Shown: positions 14,557 to 22,075, counted from the first letter of the stretch. The stretch: DNA of 33,596 nucleotides from Brevibacillus formosus (GCF_003013405.1 NZ_PXZL01000024.1:1-33596), one strand, 5' to 3'. Numbers and translations: made by a program. The notes: generated from the sequence alone by a model not told the origin.

Positions 14557-16257
14557 ATGTCAAATGCCAAGCCTTGGATTGCCAATTACCCGCCCGAAAC
14601 TGCGCCGTCATTGGATTACCCCCGTGTTCCTTTGACGCATTTTCTGGAGCAGTCTGCAGCTATGTATCCAGACAGTAACGCGATCTATTTCATGGGAAAA
14701 AGCATTACGTATCGAGAGCTTTTGCAGTTGTCATATCAATTTGCCAATGCATTGATCAAGCGCGGTGTAAAGAAAGGGGACCGCGTGGCGATTATGCTGC
14801 CAAATACTCCACAAGCCGTCATCAGCTACTACGGGGCGCTTTTTGCAGGTGCCATCGTGGTCATGACCAACCCGCTGTATACTGAGCGAGAATTGATTCA
14901 CCAAATGAACGATTCAGGCGCCGAGACCATCATCACACTGGATTTGTTGTACAAACGTGTTACCCAAGTCCGTGCATCTACCTCACTTCAACGAATCATC
15001 ATCACAAGCATTGGCGATTTCCTTCCCTTATTGAAAAAATGGCTATATCCTTTCGTGCAAAAGAAACAAGGACAAAATCCACAGGTTACATACAGCGCAG
15101 ATATTGAGCCTTTTCTATCCGTGTTAAAAGAAAGCGCTACCAAGCCTGTCGAAGTACCAGTCGATCCGACCCAGGACATCGCGCTCCTCCAGTATACAGG
15201 GGGGACAACAGGTGTTGCCAAAGGCGTCATGTTGACGCACGCCAATCTCATTGCGAATGCGGTCCAGTGCCAAGCGGTCCTTTACAAGCTGAAAAAGGGA
15301 AAGGAACGGATTTTGTGTGTGCTCCCATTGTTTCACGTGTATGGGATGACTACCGTGATGAACAAAGGCATTTGTATCGCAGCAGAAATTATTCTCGTTC
15401 CCAAATTCGACGTGAAGCAAATATTTGAAATGATCGACAAGCGCAAGCCTACTCTTTTCCCAGGGGCACCTACCATGTATATCGGTCTCATCAACCACCC
15501 GGACTTGAAAAAGCATGATCTCTCATCTATCGACGCATGTGTCAGTGGATCAGCGCCGTTGCCGATCGAAGTGAAGCTCAAATTTGAGGAGTTGACGGGG
15601 GGCAAGCTAGTCGAGGGTTATGGAATGACAGAGGCTTCTCCCGTAACACATTCCAACCCGATTTGGGAAAAAGGCATTACGGGAAGCATCGGAATGCCGT
15701 GGCCAGATACGGACTGCCGAATTGTGGATCCGGCAACAGGAGAAGAGATGCCCCAAGGCGAGGTCGGGGAGTTGGCCGTAAAAGGACCCCAAGTCATGCT
15801 CGGCTATTGGAATCGCCCAGAGGATACCGCTGCCGTATTAAGGGATGGCTGGTTTTTGACGGGAGATATGGGCTATATGGACGAAAACGGCTATTTTTAT
15901 ATCGTAGATCGCAAAAAAGACATGATTATAGCCGGTGGCTTCAATATTTATCCACGCGAAGTAGAAGAAGTGCTGTTTGAGCATCCCGCCATCCAGGAGG
16001 CAGCTGTCATCGGTGTCCCAGACCCGTACCGGGGCGAAACAGTCAAAGCATTCGTTGTTTTCAAGGATGGACAGATTGCAAGTGAAGAGGATCTGGAAGC
16101 GCATTGCAGACAGAGACTCGCCGCTTATAAGATTCCGAGACAATACGAGATTCGTACAGATTTGCCTAAAACCATGGTCGGAAAAGTATTGCGTCGCCAA
16201 TTACAAGAAGAAGACAAGAAGAAAAGGGAAGCCCAGGAAGAAATCAAAACGAGCTAG
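14557..16257 (+). CDS. lcfA: Long-chain-fatty-acid-CoA ligase
   Basis: 566 aa of the AMP-binding/FadD family, the counterpart by order and sequence of B. subtilis LcfA. Motifs: YTGGTTGVAKGVMLTHANL (ATP phosphate loop), EGYGMTEASPVTH, LTGDMGYMDENGYFYIVDRK, KDMIIAGGFNIYPREVEEVL (hinge and fatty-acid signature region), and KTMVGKVLRRQL with the catalytic Lys. It activates fatty acids to acyl-CoA at the membrane for beta-oxidation. Three in-frame ATGs exist (14542, 14551, 14557). The last was chosen because GGAGG lies 8-9 bases before it. Unlike in B. subtilis, a hairpin and a separate promoter lie between it and fadR. Confidence 0.92.
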   Translation: MSNAKPWIANYPPETAPSLDYPRVPLTHFLEQSAAMYPDSNAIYFMGKSITYRELLQLSYQFANALIKRGVKKGDRVAIMLPNTPQAVISYYGALFAGAIVVMTNPLYTERELIHQMNDSGAETIITLDLLYKRVTQVRASTSLQRIIITSIGDFLPLLKKWLYPFVQKKQGQNPQVTYSADIEPFLSVLKESATKPVEVPVDPTQDIALLQYTGGTTGVAKGVMLTHANLIANAVQCQAVLYKLKKGKERILCVLPLFHVYGMTTVMNKGICIAAEIILVPKFDVKQIFEMIDKRKPTLFPGAPTMYIGLINHPDLKKHDLSSIDACVSGSAPLPIEVKLKFEELTGGKLVEGYGMTEASPVTHSNPIWEKGITGSIGMPWPDTDCRIVDPATGEEMPQGEVGELAVKGPQVMLGYWNRPEDTAAVLRDGWFLTGDMGYMDENGYFYIVDRKKDMIIAGGFNIYPREVEEVLFEHPAIQEAAVIGVPDPYRGETVKAFVVFKDGQIASEEDLEAHCRQRLAAYKIPRQYEIRTDLPKTMVGKVLRRQLQEEDKKKREAQEEIKTS

Positions 16258-16290
16258 TAGCTGATGTTTTGAGGCTTGCGATCCCAGGCG

Positions 16291-16310
16291 GAAAGCGGCC
16301 TTTTTTGCTG
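16291..16310 (+). terminator. Weak terminator-like hairpin after lcfA
   Basis: AGGC pairs with GCCT across a GC-rich 8-nt loop and is followed by TTTTTT. The stem is short, so partial read-through into fadR is likely. Confidence 0.35.
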
Positions 16311-16321
16311 ACCTCTTGCGA

Positions 16322-16350
16322 TTGACAGAGGAGTGGCCCTGTATTACACT
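16322..16350 (+). promoter_or_regulatory. Strong sigma-A promoter of fadR
   Basis: Perfect TTGACA (16322-16327), a 17-base spacer, then TACACT (16345-16350). A perfect palindrome begins 4 bases downstream. Confidence 0.75.
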
Positions 16351-16354
16351 AATT

Positions 16355-16374
16355 ATGAATGAGTGATCATTCAT
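16355..16374. promoter_or_regulatory. FadR operator
   Basis: ATGAATGAGTGATCATTCAT is a perfect 8+8 inverted repeat around GTGA. It fits the TGAATGA-N4-TCATTCA box I recall for B. subtilis FadR. It covers the transcription start of the fadR promoter, so FadR should repress its own gene, with relief by long-chain acyl-CoA as in the family. Confidence 0.8.
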
Positions 16375-16408
16375 TTCGTCATCAATGTTAGTAAACATGG
16401 AGGTAGTT

Positions 16409-16999
16409 ATGGCAAAGAAAACGGGGGAAAAGTATCAAGCCATTATTGATGCTGCTGTTCGAGTAATCGCCAGACAGGGCTATTACAGTGCCCAGGTATC
16501 GAAAATTGCGAAAGAGGCGAAGGTAGCAGACGGCACCATATACCTCTATTTTGAAAACAAGGATGATATTTTGATTTCACTGTTTAACGAAAAGATGGGC
16601 CAGTTTGTGGAGACAAACCGCAAACGCATTTCGGAAGCGACGACCATTGAGCAAAAGCTGTATGTACTCATCCATGCACACTTGAGCCAGCTATCCAATG
16701 ACCATGATCTGGCAAAAGTGACGCAAATCGAGCTGCGCCAATCCAGTCCGGTCATTAGTGAAGGAATCGGCAACGTGATGAAGCAGTATTTTAACCTCAT
16801 TGACGAAGTGATCGTAGAGGGTATGGAGCAGGGCGTATTCCGATCTGATCTCGAGGTGCGGATTACGCGCAAAATGATTTTTGGAACGCTGGACGAAGTG
16901 ACGACATCTTGGGTGATGAAACAGTGCAAGTACGACCTTGTCTCTTATGTTGATTCCATTCATAACCTCTTCCTGCTTGGTATGAAGGGAAAAGAATGA
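16409..16999 (+). CDS. fadR: FadR, TetR-family repressor of fatty-acid degradation
   Basis: 196 aa. The N-terminal TetR DNA-binding domain (IIDAAVRVIARQGYYSAQVS, then IAKEAKVADGTIYLYFENKD) is followed by an all-helical ligand domain with EKMGQFVE, TQIELRQSSP and RKMIFGTLDEVTTSWVMKQ. The whole reads like B. subtilis FadR (YsiA), which is released from DNA by long-chain acyl-CoA. ATG 16409 has GGAGG 6 bases upstream; an in-frame ATG at 16385 lies just beyond the operator and lacks such a site. A strong promoter with an overlapping FadR operator lies directly upstream, which indicates autoregulation. Confidence 0.92.
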   Translation: MAKKTGEKYQAIIDAAVRVIARQGYYSAQVSKIAKEAKVADGTIYLYFENKDDILISLFNEKMGQFVETNRKRISEATTIEQKLYVLIHAHLSQLSNDHDLAKVTQIELRQSSPVISEGIGNVMKQYFNLIDEVIVEGMEQGVFRSDLEVRITRKMIFGTLDEVTTSWVMKQCKYDLVSYVDSIHNLFLLGMKGKE

Positions 17000-17020
17000 A
17001 AAAGAAAAGCTTTTTTTGCA

Positions 17021-17034
17021 TGAAAACGTTTGTT
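17021..17034. promoter_or_regulatory. Candidate CcpA (cre) site
   Basis: TGAAAACGTTTGTT matches the cre form TGWAARCGYTWNCW at 13 of 14 positions, missing only the C at 13. It overlaps the first base of the putative -10 box TACAAT (17034-17039), a position for repression of the hydratase-etf operon by glucose. Confidence 0.5.
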
Positions 17035-17039
17035 ACAAT
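17034..17039 (+). promoter_or_regulatory. Putative -10 box of the hydratase-etf operon
   Basis: TACAAT with only a T-rich -35 region (17011-17016). It is placed between the cre-like site and the palindrome at 17055-17066, about 80 bases before the hydratase ATG. Confidence 0.4.
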
Positions 17040-17054
17040 GGAAACAGTAAGACT

Positions 17055-17066
17055 GAGCGATCGCTC
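17055..17066. promoter_or_regulatory. Perfect palindrome, candidate operator
   Basis: GAGCGATCGCTC, 12-bp perfect dyad, about 9 bases after the predicted transcription start. It differs from the FadR box. The 11-mer CTGAGCGATCG recurs upstream of livK at 20613-20623. Confidence 0.45.
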
Positions 17067-17118
17067 GGAATGAAAGAATAGCTGTTTTTATATATGGGGA
17101 GAGTTTGGGGGGAGAGGA

Positions 17119-17892
17119 ATGGCGTCGTATTGGAATGTAGAAATCGTTGATCGCGTTGCTACGGTTACGATTAGCAACCCGCCTGCTAACGCACTCAGTC
17201 AAGCAGTGCTCGGTCAATTGAGCGAACTTTTGGACCAGTGGGAAAATAACGATGAAATCAAAGCGATCGTTTTGACTGGCGAAGGTCGGTTTTTCATTGC
17301 AGGAGCGGACATCAAAGAATTTACCCAACTGAATCGGGACAATGCGGAAGAAATGGCGAAGAAGGGTCAAGCATTGTTTAATCGCTTGGAAACGTTCCCG
17401 AAGCCAATCATTGCAGCAATTAACGGCGCTTGCCTTGGTGGAGGATTGGAGCTTGCGTTGGCATGCCATATCCGCTTGGCAGCACCTGAAGCCAAGCTTG
17501 GGCTGCCTGAGCTGAATCTCGGACTCATTCCTGGCTACGGTGGGACGCAACGTCTACCGCGTCTGGTTGGTCGTGGCAAAGCGACACAGATGATTCTCAC
17601 ATCAGAGATGATCGGTGGCGAAGAAGCTTTGCGTATCGGTCTTGTGGAAGCGGTCTACCCCGTAGAACAGTTGCTTGCGGAAGCGCAAAAGCTGGCGGCT
17701 GTTTTCGCAAGTAAAAGCGCGATTACCCTGAAGCTTGCCCTGGCGTCCATCCATAACACAACGGAGCTGTCGCTGTCACAAGGCTTGGAGCAAGAAGCAA
17801 AGCTCTTTGGAGATGCTTTCGCGACGGAGGACGTAAAAGAAGGCGTGACTGCTTTTCTCGAAAAGCGCAAGCCGCAATTCGCAGATCGGTAG
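17119..17892 (+). CDS. fadB: Enoyl-CoA hydratase
   Basis: 257 aa of the crotonase family, hydrating trans-2-enoyl-CoA to 3-hydroxyacyl-CoA in beta-oxidation. The oxyanion-hole segments are GRFFIAGADIKEF (57-69) and NGACLGGGLELALACH (102-117). Both catalytic glutamates of true hydratases are present, Glu111 in GGGLELA and Glu131 in LGLPELNLGLIPG. The C-terminus (FLEKRKPQF) is typical. By position it matches B. subtilis fadB; it is a monofunctional hydratase and not the large E. coli FadB. GGGGAGAGG lies directly before ATG. Fifty-two bases separate it from etfB with no terminator, so the three genes form an operon. Confidence 0.92.
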   Translation: MASYWNVEIVDRVATVTISNPPANALSQAVLGQLSELLDQWENNDEIKAIVLTGEGRFFIAGADIKEFTQLNRDNAEEMAKKGQALFNRLETFPKPIIAAINGACLGGGLELALACHIRLAAPEAKLGLPELNLGLIPGYGGTQRLPRLVGRGKATQMILTSEMIGGEEALRIGLVEAVYPVEQLLAEAQKLAAVFASKSAITLKLALASIHNTTELSLSQGLEQEAKLFGDAFATEDVKEGVTAFLEKRKPQFADR

Positions 17893-17944
17893 TTAAGCAT
17901 ATAGCTTCACAAGTATGAGGTACCACTAAGGAGGAGGCATCCTG

Positions 17945-18712
17945 ATGAATATCGTGGTTGTGTTGAAACAGACGTTTGACACAGAAGAAAAAATCGTCAT
18001 CCAAAACGGACAAATTTCCGAAGATGGCGTTGAATTCATCATTAATCCCTACGATGAGTACGCTGTAGAAGAGGCAATCAAGCTCAAGGAAGAGCGCGGC
18101 GGCGAAGTAACCGTGATCAGCGTCGGCCCAGACCGTGCCGAAAGTGCACTGCGCACTGCTTTGGCAATGGGCGCAGACAAAGCTGTTCTGGTGGATGACG
18201 AGTCTCTGTTCGGAGACGAATTCACGATCGCCAAAGTATTGGCGGCAGTAGCGAAAAAGATTGGCTTCGATATCATCATTGGTGGACAAATGGCTGTAGA
18301 CTCCGGGGCTGGCCAAGGCGGTCCTCGTCTGGCAGAAGAACTGGGAATTAACCATGTATCGACTGCTGTGAAGCTAGAGGTGGACGGGACGAACGTACGC
18401 GTAGAGCGCGATGTAGAAGGGGACCTGGAAGTCGTGGAGACGAGCCTTCCTGTTTTGATTACGGCTCAGCAAGGACTCAACGAGCCACGCTATCCTTCTC
18501 TCCCAGGTATCATGAAAGCGAAGAAAAAACCATTGGATAGACTCGGCGCAGACGATTTGGGAATTACTGCTGATGAGGTAAAAGCAAAGACAGAAATCGT
18601 CGATCAGACATTGCCTCCGAAAAAGCAGGCGGGTCGCATTCTCTCTGGCGAATTGGCAGCTCAAACGTCGGAATTGGTGCAACTGTTGCGCAATGAAGCG
18701 AAAGTGATCTAA
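17945..18712 (+). CDS. etfB: Electron transfer flavoprotein, beta subunit
   Basis: 255 aa, normal length. It begins NIVVVLKQTFDTEEKI and has INPYDEYAVEEAIKLKE, GADKAVLVDDE and IIGGQMAVDSGAGQGGPRLAE, typical of EtfB, which in ETFs binds AMP and docks acyl-CoA dehydrogenases. With EtfA it passes electrons from acyl-CoA dehydrogenation to the quinone pool. GGAGGAGG precedes the ATG. The stop is 20 bases before etfA. No acyl-CoA dehydrogenase gene is in the window, so its partners lie elsewhere. Confidence 0.94.
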   Translation: MNIVVVLKQTFDTEEKIVIQNGQISEDGVEFIINPYDEYAVEEAIKLKEERGGEVTVISVGPDRAESALRTALAMGADKAVLVDDESLFGDEFTIAKVLAAVAKKIGFDIIIGGQMAVDSGAGQGGPRLAEELGINHVSTAVKLEVDGTNVRVERDVEGDLEVVETSLPVLITAQQGLNEPRYPSLPGIMKAKKKPLDRLGADDLGITADEVKAKTEIVDQTLPPKKQAGRILSGELAAQTSELVQLLRNEAKVI

Positions 18713-18732
18713 GCGAGAGGGAGAGGATATCC

Positions 18733-19692
18733 ATGAAAAAAGTACTTGTATTGGCAGAAGTACGTGACGGACAACTTCGCAACGTGTCGCTGGAAGCATT
18801 GACTGCAGCACAAGCATTGGCTGAGGGCGGCGAAATTGTAGCAGGTGTATTCGGAGCAGATGCAGCAACGCATGCAGTGACATTGGGTCATCACGGTGCG
18901 AGCACGGTGTATACGGCTGATCATACAGCGTTGGCACAATACACGCCAGATGCGTATGTGCAGGCACTCACGCAGTTGATTGAGTTGGCTTCTCCAGATG
19001 CGGTTGTTTTGGGTCACACCGCGATCGGTCGTGACATCGCACCTCGCGTAGCAGCGAGACTTGGTTACGGTCTGGTTTCGGACGTAACAAGTGTAGAAGC
19101 AGGCCCAGTATTTGTTCGTCCGATCTATGCAGGAAAAGCTACGCAAACACGCAAATTCGTTGATGGAACAATCTTTATTACGATTCGTCCAAACAACATT
19201 GCCATCGGCGCTGCTGACCCAACGAAAACGGCAGTGGTGGTACCGGTTGAATTGGAAATCAAGGATTTGCGCACGATCGTAAAAGAAGTTGTAAGAAAAA
19301 CAAGCGGCAAAGTAGACCTTTCCGAGGCAAAAGTCGTGATTTCCGGTGGGCGTGGCGTGAAGAGTGCAGAAGGCTTCCAGCCGTTGTACGATCTGGCGGA
19401 AGTGCTCGGTGCAGCTGTTGGTGCATCGCGTGGCGCTTGCGACGCTGACTATTGCGACTACTCCATGCAGATCGGACAGACAGGTAAGGTTGTTACACCT
19501 GATCTGTATATCGCATGCGGGATTTCGGGAGCGATTCAGCACTTGGCTGGTATGTCCAGCTCGAAGGTCATTGTTGCCATCAACAAAGATCCCGAAGCAC
19601 CAATCTTCCAAGTGGCTGATTACGGTATCGTAGGTGACTTGTTCGAAGTACTGCCATTGCTGACGGCTGAGTTTAAAAAAGTGTTGGTATAA
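18733..19692 (+). CDS. etfA: Electron transfer flavoprotein, alpha subunit
   Basis: 319 aa, normal length. The N-terminal half starts KKVLVLAEVRDGQL. The C-terminal FAD-binding domain shows SGGRGVKSAEGF, GASRGACDADYC, QIGQTGKVVTPDLYIACGIS, GAIQHLAGM and INKDPEAPIFQVADYGIVGD. It forms the FAD-bearing heterodimer with EtfB. GAGGGAGAGG lies about 6-9 bases before the ATG. A good terminator follows, so this is the last gene of the hydratase-etfB-etfA operon. In B. subtilis trxA follows close by; here a small coiled-coil gene is inserted. Confidence 0.94.
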   Translation: MKKVLVLAEVRDGQLRNVSLEALTAAQALAEGGEIVAGVFGADAATHAVTLGHHGASTVYTADHTALAQYTPDAYVQALTQLIELASPDAVVLGHTAIGRDIAPRVAARLGYGLVSDVTSVEAGPVFVRPIYAGKATQTRKFVDGTIFITIRPNNIAIGAADPTKTAVVVPVELEIKDLRTIVKEVVRKTSGKVDLSEAKVVISGGRGVKSAEGFQPLYDLAEVLGAAVGASRGACDADYCDYSMQIGQTGKVVTPDLYIACGISGAIQHLAGMSSSKVIVAINKDPEAPIFQVADYGIVGDLFEVLPLLTAEFKKVLV

Positions 19693-19705
19693 CAGAAAGA
19701 CGGTA

Positions 19706-19734
19706 CAAGGCGCTCCTTTTGGGGCGCTTTTTTT
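19706..19734 (+). terminator. Terminator after etfA
   Basis: GCGCTCC (19710-19716) pairs with GGGGCGC (19721-19727; one G-U) around TTTT, followed by seven T. Confidence 0.85.
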
Positions 19735-19767
19735 GTCCGCAAGGCTTACTTTATGCTTTCCTTGCTT

Positions 19768-19775
19768 GGTATAAT
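19768..19775 (+). promoter_or_regulatory. Extended -10 promoter of the coiled-coil gene
   Basis: Perfect TATAAT (19770-19775) preceded by GG within TTGGTATAAT, giving a TGnTATAAT extended -10 from 19767. The -35 region is poor. Confidence 0.5.
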
Positions 19776-19799
19776 AGGTGATAAGGAGAGGTGATCGGG

Positions 19800-20087
19800 A
19801 TGAGCGAGGAGCTTTTGCAACAACTGATACACATGGTGGCGGAGAATAACCGGTTGGTTAAAGAAACGCAGGGGGAGATACGCGAGTTTAAGAAAGAAAT
19901 GCATGATTTTCGGGAAGAAATGTATGCGTTCCGTGATGAAATGTACGAATTCCGCGATGACGCTACGCGCCGATTAGACAGATTGGAACGCCAAAATAAA
20001 CATATCGATGCAGACCTTGATCTGCTGCATCGGAAGGTTAGTGACCACGAACGGGAGATTAACCGGCTCAAACAAGTCGGGCAATAA
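19800..20087 (+). CDS. Small coiled-coil protein with F-containing heptad repeats
   Basis: 95 aa, not recognised. Almost the whole protein is predicted coiled coil by eye. Residues 26-53 are four near-identical heptads (EIREFKK, EMHDFRE, EMYAFRD, EMYEFRD), with Phe every seventh residue at 30, 37, 44 and 51. A charged helix ending HEREINRLKQVGQ follows. It has no signal peptide or membrane segment. ATG 19800 was chosen because GAGGTGATC, a full match to the 16S tail, lies just before it; an in-frame GTG at 19791 is part of that site. It has its own extended -10 promoter and lies between etfA and trxA, where B. subtilis has no such gene. Confidence 0.7.
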   Translation: MSEELLQQLIHMVAENNRLVKETQGEIREFKKEMHDFREEMYAFRDEMYEFRDDATRRLDRLERQNKHIDADLDLLHRKVSDHEREINRLKQVGQ

Positions 20088-20145
20088 GGTGCGGCTAGAC
20101 TGGACAGACTATAGTGAGAAGTGCAGGGCAAAGTGTGGAGCGGCG

Positions 20146-20174
20146 TAGTCAATTTGTTGTTTGAATGATATACT
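20146..20174 (+). promoter_or_regulatory. Promoter of trxA
   Basis: TAGTCA (20146-20151), a 17-base spacer, then TATACT (20169-20174), preceded by TGA as an extended -10. Confidence 0.5.
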
Positions 20175-20227
20175 GATAACCGTTAGGAACCTTTATTTAG
20201 TAATTGAAATTCAAGGAGGTAACTTCT

Positions 20228-20545
20228 ATGGCAATTGTAAATGCTACCGACCAAAACTTTTCCCAGGAAGTAGAGCAAGGCGGTACGGTCCTGGTTGACT
20301 TCTGGGCTCCATGGTGCGGCCCTTGCAAAATGATCGCTCCTGTACTGGAGCAAATCGACGGTGAAGTGGGCTCCCAGCTCAAAATCGTCAAAGTAAACGT
20401 GGATGACAACCCAGATTCTGCTGGTCGTTTTGGCGTAATGTCCATCCCAACCCTGATCGTATTCAAAGACGGTCAACCAGTTGACAAAATAATCGGCTTC
20501 CAACCAAAAGAAGCGCTTATGGCAACTGTAGGGAAACATCTGTAA
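20228..20545 (+). CDS. trxA: Thioredoxin
   Basis: 105 aa, a classical thioredoxin. The redox motif WCGPC spans residues 29-33 within FWAPWCGPCKM. The cis-proline loop MSIPTLIVFKDG and the C-terminal GFQPKEAL are present. It is a cytoplasmic disulfide reductant for ribonucleotide reductase, methionine sulfoxide reductase and others. ATG 20228 follows AAGGAGG with ideal spacing; a longer frame from TTG 20204 would start before this site and is rejected. Monocistronic: its own promoter lies upstream and a strong terminator downstream. Confidence 0.96.
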   Translation: MAIVNATDQNFSQEVEQGGTVLVDFWAPWCGPCKMIAPVLEQIDGEVGSQLKIVKVNVDDNPDSAGRFGVMSIPTLIVFKDGQPVDKIIGFQPKEALMATVGKHL

Positions 20546-20562
20546 GAGCAATGCAATGACTG

Positions 20563-20590
20563 AAGCGGCATAGCAATGTGCCGCTTTTTT
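20563..20590 (+). terminator. Terminator after trxA
   Basis: AAGCGGCA (20563-20570) pairs perfectly with TGCCGCTT (20579-20586) around 8 nt, followed by TTTT. Confidence 0.9.
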
Positions 20591-20612
20591 ATTATGTTTG
20601 AATACTGGAATT

Positions 20613-20623
20613 CTGAGCGATCG
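20613..20623. promoter_or_regulatory. Second copy of the CTGAGCGATCG element
   Basis: Identical over 11 bases to the element at 17053-17063, but the right arm of the palindrome is degenerate (GTTT instead of GCTC). It lies 22 bases upstream of the livK -35 box. Confidence 0.3.
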
Positions 20624-20645
20624 TTTGTCAAAAAATTAAGTTTAC

Positions 20646-20674
20646 TTGAACGAAAATAATTGCGTTTTTAGAAT
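20646..20674 (+). promoter_or_regulatory. Promoter of the liv transporter
   Basis: TTGAAC (20646-20651), a 17-base spacer, then TAGAAT (20669-20674), giving a leader of about 50 bases before the livK ATG. Confidence 0.6.
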
Positions 20675-20730
20675 ACTTTGATTAAACTTCATATATTCAA
20701 TTTATTTCGAAAATAGAGGGGGCTTTTCTA

Positions 20731-21918
20731 ATGAAGGGATTTCATTTGATGCGCTCGCTGGCGGCGATCTCGCTAGGGGCGGTATTGATGGTCGGATGTT
20801 CGAGCGGAGGAAATACAGCTGCTCCTGCAGCAGGAGAAGGTGGCTCTGGACAAGCAGCTAGCGCCGACGGACAAGAGATTCAAGCAAAAATCGGTGTCGT
20901 TGGTTTCCTTTCTGGATCTGGTGCAGCTTATGGAGAAGCGCAAAAAGCGGGATTGGAGCTGGCATTGGGCGAGTTGAATGAAGCGAACAAAGGCAAGCTC
21001 AAGATCGAACTGAAATTTGAAGACTCCGCCGGAGAAAAAGAAGGCGCGATTAATGCGGTAAATAAACTGATTAATCAGGATAATGTCGTGGCTATTATCG
21101 GACCGACACTTTCGGGAGAAATGTTTGCTGCGGGACCAGTTGCAAACGAGGCAGAGACTCCGATTTTTGGTATCTCCAACACGTCAGAAGGAATCAATGA
21201 TATCGGGGAGTACGTGTTCCGCAATTCGTTGCCTGAATCCATTGCGATCCCGACAGCTATGAAAGCAGCGGTGGAGAAAAATGGGTTGAAAAAAGTGGCA
21301 CTCATCCATGCATCCAACGATGATTTCTCCGTGAATGGCTATAAGGTCATGAAAGCAACCGCTGAAAAGCTGGGCTTGGAGATTACCGGTGAAGCAACTT
21401 TTGCAAATGGCGATGTAGACTTTTCAGCACAATTGACCAAGCTGAAGCAAACAAACCCAGACGCTTTGTTTGTGTCCGCTTTGTACAAAGAGGGCTCCAT
21501 GGTTGTGAAAAAAGCGCGTGAGTTGGGCTTTGCAGGGACCATTCTTGGTGGAAATGGCTTTAATAATCCGAAAGTTTTTGAAATTGCAGGTCCAGCTGCT
21601 GAAGGCTTGATCGTTGCGACTCCATTCAGCCCTGAAAAGAAAGATGATAAAGTACAAGCCTTCGTAAAAGCATTCGAAGCCAAATACAACAAAAAGCCTG
21701 ACCAGTTCGCTGCCCAAGCATACGATTCGCTGTACATCATGTCGCAGTCGCTGATTGCCGCAGGAAAAGCAGATCGCGAAGAGTTACGCGGACAATTGGC
21801 TCAGCTGAAAGACTTCACAGGTGTATCCGGCAAACTGTCTTTTGACGAGAAACGCAATCCGATTGGTGATGCGGTAGTCGTTGTCGCAAAAGAAGGCAAA
21901 TTCGTCCCGTTTGAATAG
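20731..21918 (+). CDS. livK: Branched-chain amino-acid type ABC transporter, substrate-binding lipoprotein
   Basis: 395 aa. The signal peptide ends in lipobox LMVGC with Cys23, followed by a Gly/Ser/Ala-rich linker. The mature part is a type I periplasmic-binding-protein fold: IGVVGFLSGSGAAYGEAQKAG, GAINAVNKLINQDNVVAIIG, EAETPIFGISNTSEGIND, EYVFRNSLPES and DQFAAQAYDSLYIM. It captures ligand outside the membrane for the permeases encoded downstream. Leu/Ile/Val is the family default, but related systems carry amides or short-chain acids, so the ligand is uncertain. A terminator and a large hairpin after the gene should make it more abundant than the permease and ATPase subunits. Confidence 0.9.
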   Translation: MKGFHLMRSLAAISLGAVLMVGCSSGGNTAAPAAGEGGSGQAASADGQEIQAKIGVVGFLSGSGAAYGEAQKAGLELALGELNEANKGKLKIELKFEDSAGEKEGAINAVNKLINQDNVVAIIGPTLSGEMFAAGPVANEAETPIFGISNTSEGINDIGEYVFRNSLPESIAIPTAMKAAVEKNGLKKVALIHASNDDFSVNGYKVMKATAEKLGLEITGEATFANGDVDFSAQLTKLKQTNPDALFVSALYKEGSMVVKKARELGFAGTILGGNGFNNPKVFEIAGPAAEGLIVATPFSPEKKDDKVQAFVKAFEAKYNKKPDQFAAQAYDSLYIMSQSLIAAGKADREELRGQLAQLKDFTGVSGKLSFDEKRNPIGDAVVVVAKEGKFVPFE

Positions 21919-21922
21919 GATC

Positions 21923-21953
21923 GAGCCCGGGGGTCGCTCCGGGCTTCTTTTTC
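21923..21953 (+). terminator. Terminator or attenuator after livK
   Basis: AGCCCGG (21924-21930) pairs with CCGGGCT (21939-21945), followed by TCTTTTT. As no convincing promoter was seen before livH, it probably acts as a partial terminator. Confidence 0.75.
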
Positions 21954-21970
21954 TATCCGTTATTCTGTTA

Positions 21971-22025
21971 TCTCGCTGGATCAGAAAGTACCAGATCATG
22001 TTCTTCGCTTGCTGATCCAGCGAGA
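21971..22025. repeat. Long perfect inverted repeat between livK and livH
   Basis: TCTCGCTGGATCAG (21971-21984) and CTGATCCAGCGAGA (22012-22025) are perfect complements, 14 bp, around a 27-nt loop. There is no T run after the stem, so it is not an ordinary terminator. It may act as an mRNA stability element or protein-binding hairpin within the operon. Confidence 0.8.
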
Positions 22026-22075
22026 ATAACTCAATCATCGTTGGATGTTAACCACTTAACAGTGAGGTGAGGCAT

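Noticed and set aside
18709..19611. 300-codon minus-strand open frame over etfA
   Set aside because: Antisense shadow of a well-supported gene; Cys/Arg-rich, no family motifs.
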